Assembly: GCA_938001915.1 (NCBI GenBank)
Contig: CALLBD010000075.1
Span: forward strand, 1 to 41,900
Length of the DNA stretch: 41,900 nt
Source: an uncultured Caulobacterales bacterium
GTDB taxonomy: Bacteria > Pseudomonadota > Alphaproteobacteria > Caulobacterales > Maricaulaceae
Direction: 5' to 3'
The notes under the pieces are model-generated. The model searched no databases, was not told where the DNA came from, and worked only from the letters and a program-made list of their open reading frames with translations. The translations under genes and the position numbers were made by a program. Of this stretch, positions 34,022 through 41,900 are shown piece after piece; the first letter of the stretch is position 1, and each line of letters begins with the position of its first letter.

Positions 34022-34467
34022 TTTAAACTAAGGCCTTCATAGGGACTGTCGAGGAGGAAGGTCGGGACAATGATGTCAAAGCTCTCGCCGCATTCCGCGC
34101 GCATCGTATAGGAGCCGCGCATCATGCCAGACGGGGCCGTGAGCGGCGCGCCGGACGTATAGCGGAAAGTCTCGCCCGCTTTGACCATGGGAGTTTCCCC
34201 AACAACACCAGAGCCGCGCACTTCTTGGACTTTGCCTGCGCTGTCCGCGATTTGCCAAAACCGGTCGGTAACGGTCAGGTCACGTTCGCTCTGATTGTCG
34301 ATTTCTACGGTATAAGCCCAGATAAAACGCGAGTCCGACGGGTTGGATTGTTCAGCAAGAAATTCGGGTTCAACGCGGACAACAACATTTTCCGTGCGTT
34401 GCTCATATCGCGGCATCATGGCTTTTATTGACCGTTTGCCCGGATGTTGCTGTCCTCTTTCGTCCAT
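34018..34467 (-). CDS. apaG: ApaG domain protein (CorD-like)
   Basis: A 149-residue protein with a single immunoglobulin-like ApaG domain from about residue 25: VVVRVEPEFL, then FIWAYTVEIDNQS, VTDRFWQIADSAGKVQEVRGSGVVGETP, FRYTSGAPLTAPSGMMRGSYTM. The GxGVVGxxP turn is the family signature. ApaG is linked to Co2+ resistance and Mg2+ efflux in enterobacteria, but its molecular role is unclear. ATG at 34467 has a good GGGAGAG site; ATG 34419 would give a more usual length of about 133 but has no such site. Confidence 0.9.
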   Translation of the reverse strand: MDERGQQHPGKRSIKAMMPRYEQRTENVVVRVEPEFLAEQSNPSDSRFIWAYTVEIDNQSERDLTVTDRFWQIADSAGKVQEVRGSGVVGETPMVKAGETFRYTSGAPLTAPSGMMRGSYTMRAECGESFDIIVPTFLLDSPYEGLSLN

Positions 34468-34663
34468 ACCCCACTCTCCCTATTGCGCCCTTGAGACCTA
34501 TAAATCTCATATTATTGATATAACCCTGACGAAGGATTGTCGCACCCGCAAGGGTATTCCGCAGTGATAGGTGGTAAATTTTCATCGAAAAACACAAGAA
34601 AAACATAAACAGAATTATGCGTGAGCCCGTTGCGCGGGCCGCTCGGACTGCTAGCAATACGCT
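34468..34663. promoter_or_regulatory. Divergent promoter region of apaG and dCTP deaminase
   Basis: A 196-base AT-rich gap between divergent starts, so promoters for both genes should lie here. A short hairpin (GCCCG 34625-34629 with CGGGC 34635-34639) sits in the leader of the deaminase gene. No individual -35/-10 pair stands out with confidence. Confidence 0.5.
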
Positions 34664-35689
34664 ATGAGACACGGAATTTTACCACGTCAGGATATCGAGC
34701 AGCTCGTGAAAACAGGCGCGATTACGGGCCTGTCTGAGGATCACGCGCATCCGCCGTCTATTCAGCCCGCGAGCCTTGATTTATGCCTAGGCGACACCGC
34801 TTTACGTCTGCGGGCGAGTTTCCTTCCCGGGCCAGGACTTAGTGTTGCGGCGGCTATGGACAGTGTCGTTATGCACCGTATTGATTTGACAGGCGGGGCC
34901 GTTTTGGAAACGGGATGTGTCTATGTGATACCGCTCAAAGAAGGCTTAAATCTGCCCGAAGATATTGTTGGGTTGGCGAACCCCAAAAGCTCAACGGGAC
35001 GGCTGGATGTCTTCACGCGAGTCATCTGTGATGGCGGCGAGAAGTTTGATACGATTCCTGCGGGCTATTCCGGTCCGCTCTATATGGAAGTCGCGCCGCG
35101 CACCTTCCCAATTTTGGTACGGCCAGGCGACCGCCTGGGACAGATACGCTTTCGCTGCGGGGTACATCAACCCTTGGAAACGCAGCATGTCAGTATTGAT
35201 CTCGAAGGCACGCATGCGGGCGCGGTCATTGGCTACCGCGCCAAACGCCATTCAGGTCTAGTCGATTTGCGCGGGCTGAAAGGCCATGCTGCGACGGAAT
35301 ATTGGGAGCCTTTATATGCGCCCAATGGCACGCTCGTGCTTGACCCAGAAGAGTTCTATATTCTAGCCAGCCGCGAAGCCGTCGAAATTCCTATTATGCA
35401 GGCCGCTGAAATGGCGCCCATTGCCCCAGAGATTGGGGAATTTCGCGCGCATTATGCTGGGTTTTTTGATCCAGGATTTGGCGCCGTTGAAGCCGGCGGT
35501 CGCGGCAGCCGCGCCGTTCTCGAAGTGCGGGGCCGAGATGTACCCTTCCTCCTGCGGCACGGGCAAGCGGTCGCAAAATTGGTTTTCGAACCCATGGCTG
35601 AAACGCCAGATATTTTATATGGCGCGCAAGGCAGCCACTACCAAAGCCAGGGCCTGCGTCTGTCGAAACACTTCGATTCTACGGCATAA
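34664..35689 (+). CDS. dcd: 2'-deoxycytidine 5'-triphosphate deaminase, two-domain alphaproteobacterial type
   Basis: A 341-residue PF06559-type deaminase that supplies dUTP for thymidylate synthesis. It carries two dUTPase-like halves: the first with SIQPASLDLCLG near 32-43 and NPKSSTGRLDVFTRVICDGG near 106-125, the second with EIGEFRAHYAGFFDPGFG near 252-269 and LRHGQAVAKLVFEPM near 296-310. The usual single-domain Dcd is about 190 residues, so this is the fused-duplicate form found in alphaproteobacteria. Followed by the S9 peptidase genes, which look unrelated. Confidence 0.88.
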   Translation: MRHGILPRQDIEQLVKTGAITGLSEDHAHPPSIQPASLDLCLGDTALRLRASFLPGPGLSVAAAMDSVVMHRIDLTGGAVLETGCVYVIPLKEGLNLPEDIVGLANPKSSTGRLDVFTRVICDGGEKFDTIPAGYSGPLYMEVAPRTFPILVRPGDRLGQIRFRCGVHQPLETQHVSIDLEGTHAGAVIGYRAKRHSGLVDLRGLKGHAATEYWEPLYAPNGTLVLDPEEFYILASREAVEIPIMQAAEMAPIAPEIGEFRAHYAGFFDPGFGAVEAGGRGSRAVLEVRGRDVPFLLRHGQAVAKLVFEPMAETPDILYGAQGSHYQSQGLRLSKHFDSTA

Positions 35690-35789
35690 ATACCTCGCTC
35701 GATCCGTCATTAAAATTGCAGATGGGGGCTTGCAACTTTAACCAAAGTATATTTGGGTGAAACCATTCAGGCGAAAGGGGAAGTTACGC

Positions 35790-37745
35790 ATGACGAAGGT
35801 TATTTCTGGACTGGTAAAAACAATCGGGATGTCACTGGCCGTCGGATACGGTGCCCTATCGACGGCACAGGCGGCCCCGCCTGCCACAAGTTTTGGCGAA
35901 CTCCCGCTTATTTTTGACGCAGATATCTCACCCGATGGACGGCATCTGGCGGCAGTCGTAAATGTTGGGGGGATATATTACGCAGCCACGCGTGTGACAA
36001 AAGATGGTGGGACGAAAATGGAGGTGGTCTCGCTCGGAGAGGATTTACGGCCGCGTTATATAAAATGGGTAAATAATGAGCGTTATGTGGTGGCCGTAGA
36101 GAAAAGCGAAGTGTTCCGCAGCACCCCTTTTACCGTTACCCATTTATATACGAAGTCGCTGGGTAAAAAAGATGGACGATTGGTTTTAAAGACGGACATA
36201 TTTCGCCAATTCAATGACCGCGTTATCGATTGGTTAGAAGATGAACCTGAGCATATTTTGATGGCGTTTTCGAAGGCACAATTTGAGCCTTATCCCGATA
36301 TTTACAAAGTAAAAGTAGAAAATGGCCGATCTACGCGTGTAAAACGGTCCATGAATGGTATCGAATATTGGTATTCGGATGATACGGGAACGCCTCGAAT
36401 TGGGAGAGGTCAAACCCCAAATGGCAATGACCAGATGCGGATTCACAATGTTGAGACGGGTGCGTGGGAGTCTCATGAAAAATATCCCGGAATCGGCCCA
36501 AATACGCCCATTTATGGATTTCTAAAAAATGGCGCTGAGATGATAATTGGCGACTATAATGGTCGGGACACAATCGGACTTTATGTCTACGACATAGCGG
36601 CAAGGAAAATCACCCGAAAATTATTTCATAATGACGAATATGATGCTTCCGGCGTTGTCGTTAGCTCGGATGGAGAAACCGTTATCGGTGCAAAATATGT
36701 TGCGGATGAAGAGGAAACTGAACTGCTTGGTGAATATGGAACTTTACTAACGCAGCTAAGAAACCAATTTGGAGATTATGCGGTTAGCTATGTTGATCAG
36801 ACCGATGACGGAAAAACGCTAATTGTACGCATGTCTGCTCCATATGATCCGGGCGGGTTATATTTGTATAGTGTTGGTGATAAAGTTCCTGCACTGATTC
36901 AAAACAGATATTCAGGGCTAAAACCAGAAGACATGGGTAATGTGATTCCTGTCAAATATACGGCGCGAGACGGTGTGAAAATCCCCGCCTATGTGACATT
37001 ACCCCCAACAATTCAAAGTCAAGCTGACTTAAAGGATTTACCTTTCATCGTTTTGCCGCATGGCGGTCCGTATGGCCGCGATGAAAAGCGCTTTGATTAT
37101 TTCGCGCAGTTTTTCGCGACGCGGGGTTATGGCGTCATGCAGATGAATTTCCGAGGCTCAGAAGGTTATGGTAAAGCCTTTAAGGAAGCAGGCCGGGATA
37201 ATTGGATTTTGATGCAAGAAGATGTCGAAGATGCCACGCGCTATCTTCTCAAAAAGGGGTATTCAGATCCAAACCGAACCTGTATCGCGGGGTGGTCCTA
37301 TGGTGGATATGCTGCCCTGATGGGTGCGGCCAAAGATAATGATGGTCTATATGATTGCGTCATCTCAATGGCGGCCTTGACGGATATCAACAGAGCTAAA
37401 CGAGATCTCGCGAAATATCGCGGCGGCAAACATGCCGCGAAAGAGTTCTTCGGCGATGCGATGAAGGATAGTGCCGTACGAAAAGCAAATTCACCCGTTC
37501 ATGTTGCGGATCAAATTAAGGTGCCTGTCTTCTTAGCTCATGGCGATCAGGATGAGAACGTTCAATATGGACAGTTCCTGAAAATGAGATCTGCTCTGAA
37601 AAAAGCTGGCGTAAAGACAACGGCAGTTTCCTTTAAAGATGAAGACCATTTCCTCTCTCGCCAAGAAAACCGGGTCGCCTTTTTCGAAGGTATTGACAAG
37701 TTTCTAAACGAAGTCATTGGCCCGTCGGAACATAAGGCGAAGTAA
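35790..37745 (+). CDS. S9 family prolyl oligopeptidase-like serine peptidase, copy 1
   Basis: A 651-residue exported peptidase. ATG at 35790 with AGGGGA upstream starts a signal peptide ending TAQA; eleven upstream codons are open but lack signal form. An N-terminal beta-propeller-like region (from FDADISPDGRHLAAVV on) precedes the alpha/beta hydrolase domain: LPHGGPYGRD near 428-437, catalytic Ser in GWSYGGYAALMG near 507-518, Asp in AHGDQDENV near 590-598 and His in DEDHFLS near 623-629. Likely a periplasmic dipeptidyl or oligopeptidase that processes peptides for nutrition. It is followed after 45 bases by a close paralogue. Confidence 0.92.
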   Translation: MTKVISGLVKTIGMSLAVGYGALSTAQAAPPATSFGELPLIFDADISPDGRHLAAVVNVGGIYYAATRVTKDGGTKMEVVSLGEDLRPRYIKWVNNERYVVAVEKSEVFRSTPFTVTHLYTKSLGKKDGRLVLKTDIFRQFNDRVIDWLEDEPEHILMAFSKAQFEPYPDIYKVKVENGRSTRVKRSMNGIEYWYSDDTGTPRIGRGQTPNGNDQMRIHNVETGAWESHEKYPGIGPNTPIYGFLKNGAEMIIGDYNGRDTIGLYVYDIAARKITRKLFHNDEYDASGVVVSSDGETVIGAKYVADEEETELLGEYGTLLTQLRNQFGDYAVSYVDQTDDGKTLIVRMSAPYDPGGLYLYSVGDKVPALIQNRYSGLKPEDMGNVIPVKYTARDGVKIPAYVTLPPTIQSQADLKDLPFIVLPHGGPYGRDEKRFDYFAQFFATRGYGVMQMNFRGSEGYGKAFKEAGRDNWILMQEDVEDATRYLLKKGYSDPNRTCIAGWSYGGYAALMGAAKDNDGLYDCVISMAALTDINRAKRDLAKYRGGKHAAKEFFGDAMKDSAVRKANSPVHVADQIKVPVFLAHGDQDENVQYGQFLKMRSALKKAGVKTTAVSFKDEDHFLSRQENRVAFFEGIDKFLNEVIGPSEHKAK

Positions 37746-37790
37746 GATTTCGTCTCGCGTGAAAGTATTGTTTTAGGAGATGGCTGGAAA

Positions 37791-39782
37791 ATGAAAAAAC
37801 TCGCACTCGGGCTAGTATTGGCGCTAGGAATAAATTTGGGCGGGGGCGTGTCAATACACTCTGCAGCAAAGGCCGCTCCGCCTGCGAAAGCTTTCGGGGA
37901 ATTGCCTTTAGCTTTTGATGCCGACCTGTCACCAGATGGGAAAAATCTCGCAATTATCGTTAATTCAAATGGCCAATATTATGTAGCGACGCGGAGTACG
38001 AGCTCGGGCGCAGCCGAACTGAAGGGCACGGGCCTAGGTAATAATATCCGCCCACAATATGTAAAATGGGTCAATAATGACCGTTATTTTGTATCTTTCA
38101 CAAAGATGGAAGAGGCTGATGGAGTGCCTTATTCGGTCGGTTATATTTACACGAGAGACGTGAAAAAGAAAGACGGGCGCATTCTTCTAAAACCTAGTTT
38201 TTTTAGACAGTGGAATAATACTATCGTTAATTGGCTGGATAATGACCCAGATCATGTTCTGATGTCTTATCGAGAGCTTGATAGGGTGAGAGCTGGTGGT
38301 TCAAACCTCAAGCGGACTTCGCGCGGTGAGTGGCCGGGGGTCTATAAAGTGAATGTCAAGACTGGGAAAGGTAAGCTCGTTGAGCGAAGCCAAGAATATA
38401 TTACCCGATGGCTAACTGATCCTTCGGGAAATCCCGTTATTGGGATCGGTAATTTTGACGGCGCGAGAAAAATGGCGGTGAAAGATGCCCTGTCTGGGAA
38501 TTGGACGACGCACCGAAGTTACCCTGGCCTTGATGCCGAAACCCCAATTTTTTCAATTTTAAAAGGTGGAACGCGCGCGGTGATTGGCGACTATAATGGA
38601 CGTGATACGCTTGGCTTGTATATTTATGATCTTGAACATAAGCGGCGAACTAAATCGTTATTTCACAATGAGGCATATGATGTTTCTGGTGTGGTCATAT
38701 CGCGGGATGGGGAGACCATCATAGGAGCGCAGTATGTTGCGGAACAACAGGAGACGGCGCTTATTGGGAAATACGCAACATTGCTTGAGAAAATGCGAGC
38801 GAAATATCCTGGATTCTCCGTAGATTTTGTCGATCAAACGGATGATGGCGATACAATTCTTTTCATGTTGAGCGCGCCTTATGAGCCTGGTGGGTTATTT
38901 ATGTATTCGGCTGGTGATGCCGAGCCAACAATGATTGAACGCCGTTACTCTGGATTAACATCTCCTGACATGGGCAATGTTATCTCTGTTAAATACATGG
39001 CGCGGGATGGTCAAAAAATCCCAGCCTTTGTGACTTTGCCGCCCACTGTTACGTCACAAGCGGCCCTTAAAAACTTACCTTTCATCGTGTTGCCGCATGG
39101 TGGTCCCTATGGGCGTGATGAGAAACGATTTGACTATCTGGCGCAATTCTTTGCGACGCGGGGCTATGGTGTTTTACAAATGAACTTCCGCGGCTCAGAG
39201 GGCTTTGGTAAATCCTATGAAGAAGCAGGCAGGAACAATTGGGTTCTCATGCAGGAAGATGTGGAGGATGGGACGCGATATCTATTCAAAAAAGGATATG
39301 CCGACCCAAGCCGAACGTGTATCGCAGGATGGTCCTATGGGGGGTACGCGGCTCTCATGGGGGCGGCTAAAGATACGGAAGGCCTCTATGACTGTGTGAT
39401 TTCTATGGCAGGTCTCACAGATATTGATGCGGCAAAAAAAGACTTGAAAGATTACATCGGAGGCCGCGCGGTGGCGCGTACTTTCTTCGGAGATGGACTA
39501 AAGGACAGCACAGTGCGAAAAGCCAACTCTCCCGTTGATGTCGCAGATAAGATCAAGGTGCCAGTTTTTTTAGCGCATGGAGACCTGGACCAAAATGTAC
39601 GTTACACGCAATTTACGCGGATGAAAAAGGCGCTTGAAAAAGCAGGTGCGGATGGGACTTACCTATCCTTTAAAAACGAGGACCACTTCCTGTCTAAACA
39701 GGCGAACCGGGAGGCGTTTTTTGAAGGTGTCGATAAGTTCTTGATCAAGGTGAATGGCCCGTCAGAACATATCGCGAAGTGA
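37791..39782 (+). CDS. S9 family prolyl oligopeptidase-like serine peptidase, copy 2
   Basis: A 663-residue paralogue of the preceding gene, with its own signal peptide (MKKLALGLVLALGINLGGG..., cleavage after AKA) and AGGAG ribosome site. The catalytic blocks are kept: GWSYGGYAALMG (Ser), AHGDLDQNV (Asp) and NEDHFLS (His). The C-terminal halves of the two are nearly the same, while the propeller differs more; copy 2 has an insertion DRVRAGGSNLKRTSRGEWPG near 164-183. Probably co-transcribed with copy 1. Convergent with the radical SAM gene, six bases apart. Confidence 0.92.
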   Translation: MKKLALGLVLALGINLGGGVSIHSAAKAAPPAKAFGELPLAFDADLSPDGKNLAIIVNSNGQYYVATRSTSSGAAELKGTGLGNNIRPQYVKWVNNDRYFVSFTKMEEADGVPYSVGYIYTRDVKKKDGRILLKPSFFRQWNNTIVNWLDNDPDHVLMSYRELDRVRAGGSNLKRTSRGEWPGVYKVNVKTGKGKLVERSQEYITRWLTDPSGNPVIGIGNFDGARKMAVKDALSGNWTTHRSYPGLDAETPIFSILKGGTRAVIGDYNGRDTLGLYIYDLEHKRRTKSLFHNEAYDVSGVVISRDGETIIGAQYVAEQQETALIGKYATLLEKMRAKYPGFSVDFVDQTDDGDTILFMLSAPYEPGGLFMYSAGDAEPTMIERRYSGLTSPDMGNVISVKYMARDGQKIPAFVTLPPTVTSQAALKNLPFIVLPHGGPYGRDEKRFDYLAQFFATRGYGVLQMNFRGSEGFGKSYEEAGRNNWVLMQEDVEDGTRYLFKKGYADPSRTCIAGWSYGGYAALMGAAKDTEGLYDCVISMAGLTDIDAAKKDLKDYIGGRAVARTFFGDGLKDSTVRKANSPVDVADKIKVPVFLAHGDLDQNVRYTQFTRMKKALEKAGADGTYLSFKNEDHFLSKQANREAFFEGVDKFLIKVNGPSEHIAK

Positions 39783-39788
39783 GTCGCT

Positions 39789-40730
39789 TTAGGCGGAGCA
39801 GCTGGCTCCGCCGAGTACGCAAAATTTCGCGCAGTGCGGATGATTGAGCGCGACAGGACCAAGAGACTCTTTCAGCGTTTTACCCGTTTCAAACTGCGGG
39901 TCATCCCAGAGCAAAGTACACGCTAGGACGACGGCTCTGTCTTCGCCTTTGCGGCGGACAACCATACGCGAATTGGCGCACATCATTGAGTCTGGATGCA
40001 CGTCCAAAATACCCCAACAGGCGACAGTAATTTCAGGCACATCGACTTGCTCATCCATTTCAGGAAAGAGCATGACATGGGCATGATTAGCAGCGTCAAT
40101 TTTCCAGCCATGGGTCTTAATCAGATCCGCATAGCCTGCGCGCGCTGCCGCGTCAGATTCAGAGAACATAGCACGGCCCGCAATATGCAGGCTAAAGTCA
40201 TTTTCCGTCAGCCAGTTCAGGCCCTTTAGCGCGATATCAAAACTTCCATTTCCGCGCTCGCGGTCATGCTCTTCTTGCGTAAAGTGATCGAGGCTCACAC
40301 GCAATGTCATTTGCCCCGGATAGCGGCTTTGCAAATCGAGCAATGCCTTTTGAATACGTGGACGCATCATGGGTTTCATCGCATTGGTGAGCACCAAAAG
40401 TTTATGACCGCGCTCAAGCGCCATTTCGGATAATTTGATGATGTGCGGATTCAGGTAAGGTTCGCCGCCTGTGAAAGCAATTTCGATGGGACCTTTGGCG
40501 ATTTCATCAATTTCGTCCAGATAAGGCCCCATATCCTCTGGCGTGAGGTAAATGAAATGATCCGCCGTGGGGGAGCTGGCGATATAGCAATTGGCGCATT
40601 CAATATTGCAGAGGGAACCTGTGTTGAACCACAGTGTATCCAACGTTTTGAAAAACACCTGTGCGCGTTTTTCTCCCTTGGCTGTAACCTTTGGGTCTTT
40701 GAATTTCTTGATGTCTAATATTGCATTCAT
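39789..40730 (-). CDS. Radical SAM protein with a C-terminal cysteine cluster
   Basis: A 313-residue radical SAM enzyme. The 4Fe-4S cysteines are C41, C45 and C48 (CNIECANC), followed by the SAM-contact GGEPYLNP near 88-95 and VSLDHF. The C-terminal part has further cysteines (VACWGILDV, MMCANSR, ACTLL, then CAKFCVLGGASC at the end) that could hold an auxiliary cluster as in SPASM/twitch proteins. Substrate unknown. ATG 40730 was chosen because the 13 codons further upstream are unlike the family; the ribosome site is weak. It stands between the S9 genes and an importer, with no clear substrate-peptide gene. Confidence 0.8.
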   Translation of the reverse strand: MNAILDIKKFKDPKVTAKGEKRAQVFFKTLDTLWFNTGSLCNIECANCYIASSPTADHFIYLTPEDMGPYLDEIDEIAKGPIEIAFTGGEPYLNPHIIKLSEMALERGHKLLVLTNAMKPMMRPRIQKALLDLQSRYPGQMTLRVSLDHFTQEEHDRERGNGSFDIALKGLNWLTENDFSLHIAGRAMFSESDAAARAGYADLIKTHGWKIDAANHAHVMLFPEMDEQVDVPEITVACWGILDVHPDSMMCANSRMVVRRKGEDRAVVLACTLLWDDPQFETGKTLKESLGPVALNHPHCAKFCVLGGASCSA

Positions 40731-40829
40731 GGGGCGTCTTAGCACTCGAAATATTAAAGAGGGAAACAAGTTTTCGTTAGATGTCGAGCAGAACTGCTAA
40801 AATTCGCCCGTTTTCCCTCAATATTTCCC

Positions 40830-41543
40830 TTAAGGGGCGATGTTTCCATCCGCTGTTATCCGGAACACATCTTTGAGTATATGGTCTGTTAGGGCTGTTG
40901 CTGCAGGCTCATCGACCACTAATTGGCCGTCATCCATAACCCATATTCTATCCGCAAAACGCTGGGCGAGTTTCAGATCATGCAGCGCAACAATAATCGT
41001 GGCTCCTGCTGTCGCAGTATCTTTCAGGATATTCAGGATTGAGAGCTGATAATAGGGATCTAAGCCCGTGATAGGCTCATCGGCCAATAAAATCTGCGCT
41101 TTCGTTGCGAGCGCGCGGCTGAGGTGGACGCGCATTTGTTCTCCGCCAGAAAGCGCGCTAAACTCTCGGTCAAACAAGGTCTCTGTGTCACAGGCTTTTG
41201 CCGCCTTACGAATGGAAGCCTTATCGTTTTCGCTCAGCTTTGCAAAAGGTCCCGTAAAGGGTGTGCGGCCGAGGGCAATAATCTCTTCGACCCGGCGGCT
41301 TGCAGGGGCTGTGCTATTTTGCGCCAGATAGGCCAATTGTTTAGCGCGTTCTTTCGGATGGGCCGGCAGGGTGGTGGTGCCGCCGTGCGGCTGAATACCT
41401 ACAATCGCTTTGAGCAAGCTAGATTTACCGGACCCATTCGGCCCGACTAAGGCTATCAACTGTCCCGTTTCGGCCTTGGCGGAGATATTATTGACGACAA
41501 TTTTATTGCCATAGCGCACAGAGATATTTGTCAATTCCATCAT
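40830..41543 (-). CDS. ABC importer ATPase, iron-siderophore/heme/cobalamin type (FecE/BtuD-like)
   Basis: A 237-residue ATPase. Walker A GPNGSGKSS near 34-42, Q-loop AYLAQNS, signature LSGGEQMRVHLSRAL near 130-144, Walker B ILLADEPITGLDP near 150-162 and H-loop ALHDLKLA complete the set. It energises uptake through the FecCD-type permease encoded just upstream. ATG at 41543 overlaps the permease stop (ATGA), so it is preferred over 41555. Ligand class (iron chelate, heme or corrinoid) cannot be told without the binding protein, which is outside the window. Confidence 0.9.
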   Translation of the reverse strand: MMELTNISVRYGNKIVVNNISAKAETGQLIALVGPNGSGKSSLLKAIVGIQPHGGTTTLPAHPKERAKQLAYLAQNSTAPASRRVEEIIALGRTPFTGPFAKLSENDKASIRKAAKACDTETLFDREFSALSGGEQMRVHLSRALATKAQILLADEPITGLDPYYQLSILNILKDTATAGATIIVALHDLKLAQRFADRIWVMDDGQLVVDEPAATALTDHILKDVFRITADGNIAP

Positions 41544-41900
41544 GACTGCCGCCATGCGAGCCAGAGGAAAAATGGCACGCCAATGAGCGAGGTAACGATG
41601 CCGAGATAGAGCGGTGTGCCGGGGCCAGATGCGGCGCGGATAAGACTGTCAATCAAGACTAGGAAACTTGCGCCGCCTAAGGCGGAAAGAGGGATGAGCC
41701 ATGCCTCATTTGCTTTGGTCAGGATGCGCAAAATATGCGGCACAAATAGACCAACAAACCCAATCGCGCCTGCCACGGCGACGCCAGCGCCAATGCAAAG
41801 CGCGCAGCCAATGACGATGAGCCATTGCGTACGTCCGACAGAGATCCCGAGGCTCCTCGCGGTGTCCTCGCCGAGACCCAGAACACGTAAGGCGGGACCT
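41540..41900 (-). CDS. FecCD/BtuC-type ABC permease, N-terminal part outside window
   Basis: C-terminal 120 or so residues of an integral membrane permease. The frame continues to the window edge, so the start is missing. LGEDTARSLGISVGR is the cytoplasmic coupling motif of the FecCD family that contacts the ATPase, followed by AVAGAIGFVGLFVPHILR and the last helices ending WLAWRQS. About 330 residues are normal. Paired with the ATPase through a 4-base overlap. Confidence 0.92.
   Translation of the reverse strand, partial: GPALRVLGLGEDTARSLGISVGRTQWLIVIGCALCIGAGVAVAGAIGFVGLFVPHILRILTKANEAWLIPLSALGGASFLVLIDSLIRAASGPGTPLYLGIVTSLIGVPFFLWLAWRQS

Overview
The window looks like chromosomal DNA of an alphaproteobacterium, probably a marine member of the Maricaulales/Hyphomonadales type (inference, no marker gene present). 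The reasons are the gene families seen (DUF2093, PF06559-type dCTP deaminase, CysQ with DUF4170, FrnE-type DsbA, DUF374 next to WaaA and LpxK), the large TonB receptor, several exported peptidases and the moderate GC content. There are no rRNA, tRNA, CRISPR, IS or phage genes. Most of the window is ordinary core genome with tightly packed operons, and accessory traits sit in a few short intervals.

Layout. 1-5.8 kb: the end of an M13 metallopeptidase, a coniferyl-aldehyde-type dehydrogenase and a TonB-dependent receptor, with two clear terminators. 6-10.7 kb: a GNAT/CelD-like acetyltransferase diverging from a CDF zinc exporter, then TerB-like, extensin-like, trypsin-like and DUF350 genes. 10.8-15.1 kb: rlmN diverging from xseA, followed by DUF2093, an M23 lipoprotein and chorismate mutase. 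15.1-19.3 kb: a lipid A/Kdo operon on the minus strand (DUF374, waaA, lpxK, lpxL, NTF2-like lipoprotein) in which every junction overlaps by 4 bases. 19.4-20.9 kb: a plus-strand insert with a tyrosine phosphatase, an orphan gene flanked by an imperfect 60-bp direct repeat, and a 51-codon membrane ORF. 20.9-26.7 kb: minus-strand MarR, FrnE, MAPEG, PmbA, a CysQ-DUF4170 fusion and an MsbA-like ABC transporter. 26.7-27.3 kb: an array of hairpin repeats. 27.3-29.4 kb: a secreted protein, exported MsrB and UbiA. 29.5-31.7 kb: RsmE, an AT-rich orphan with a HEPN-like RNxxxH motif, a REP-like palindrome and a strongly folded gene-free stretch. 31.7-35.7 kb: Baeyer-Villiger-type monooxygenase with SDR, ApaG and dCTP deaminase. 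35.8-39.8 kb: tandem S9 peptidases. 39.8-41.9 kb: a radical SAM protein and an iron/corrinoid-type ABC importer cut by the window end.

How the genes fit together. The strongest theme is the envelope: lipid A and Kdo assembly, the probable lipid A flippase, M23 and extensin-like wall enzymes, and TonB and FecCD-type uptake. CysQ and PmbA often accompany these genes in alphaproteobacteria (from memory). I found no clearly new multi-gene system. The best candidates for a second look are the repeat-flanked orphan at 20 kb, the hairpin array at 26.8 kb, the HEPN-like orphan with the folded region after it (30.4-31.7 kb), and the CysQ-DUF4170 fusion.
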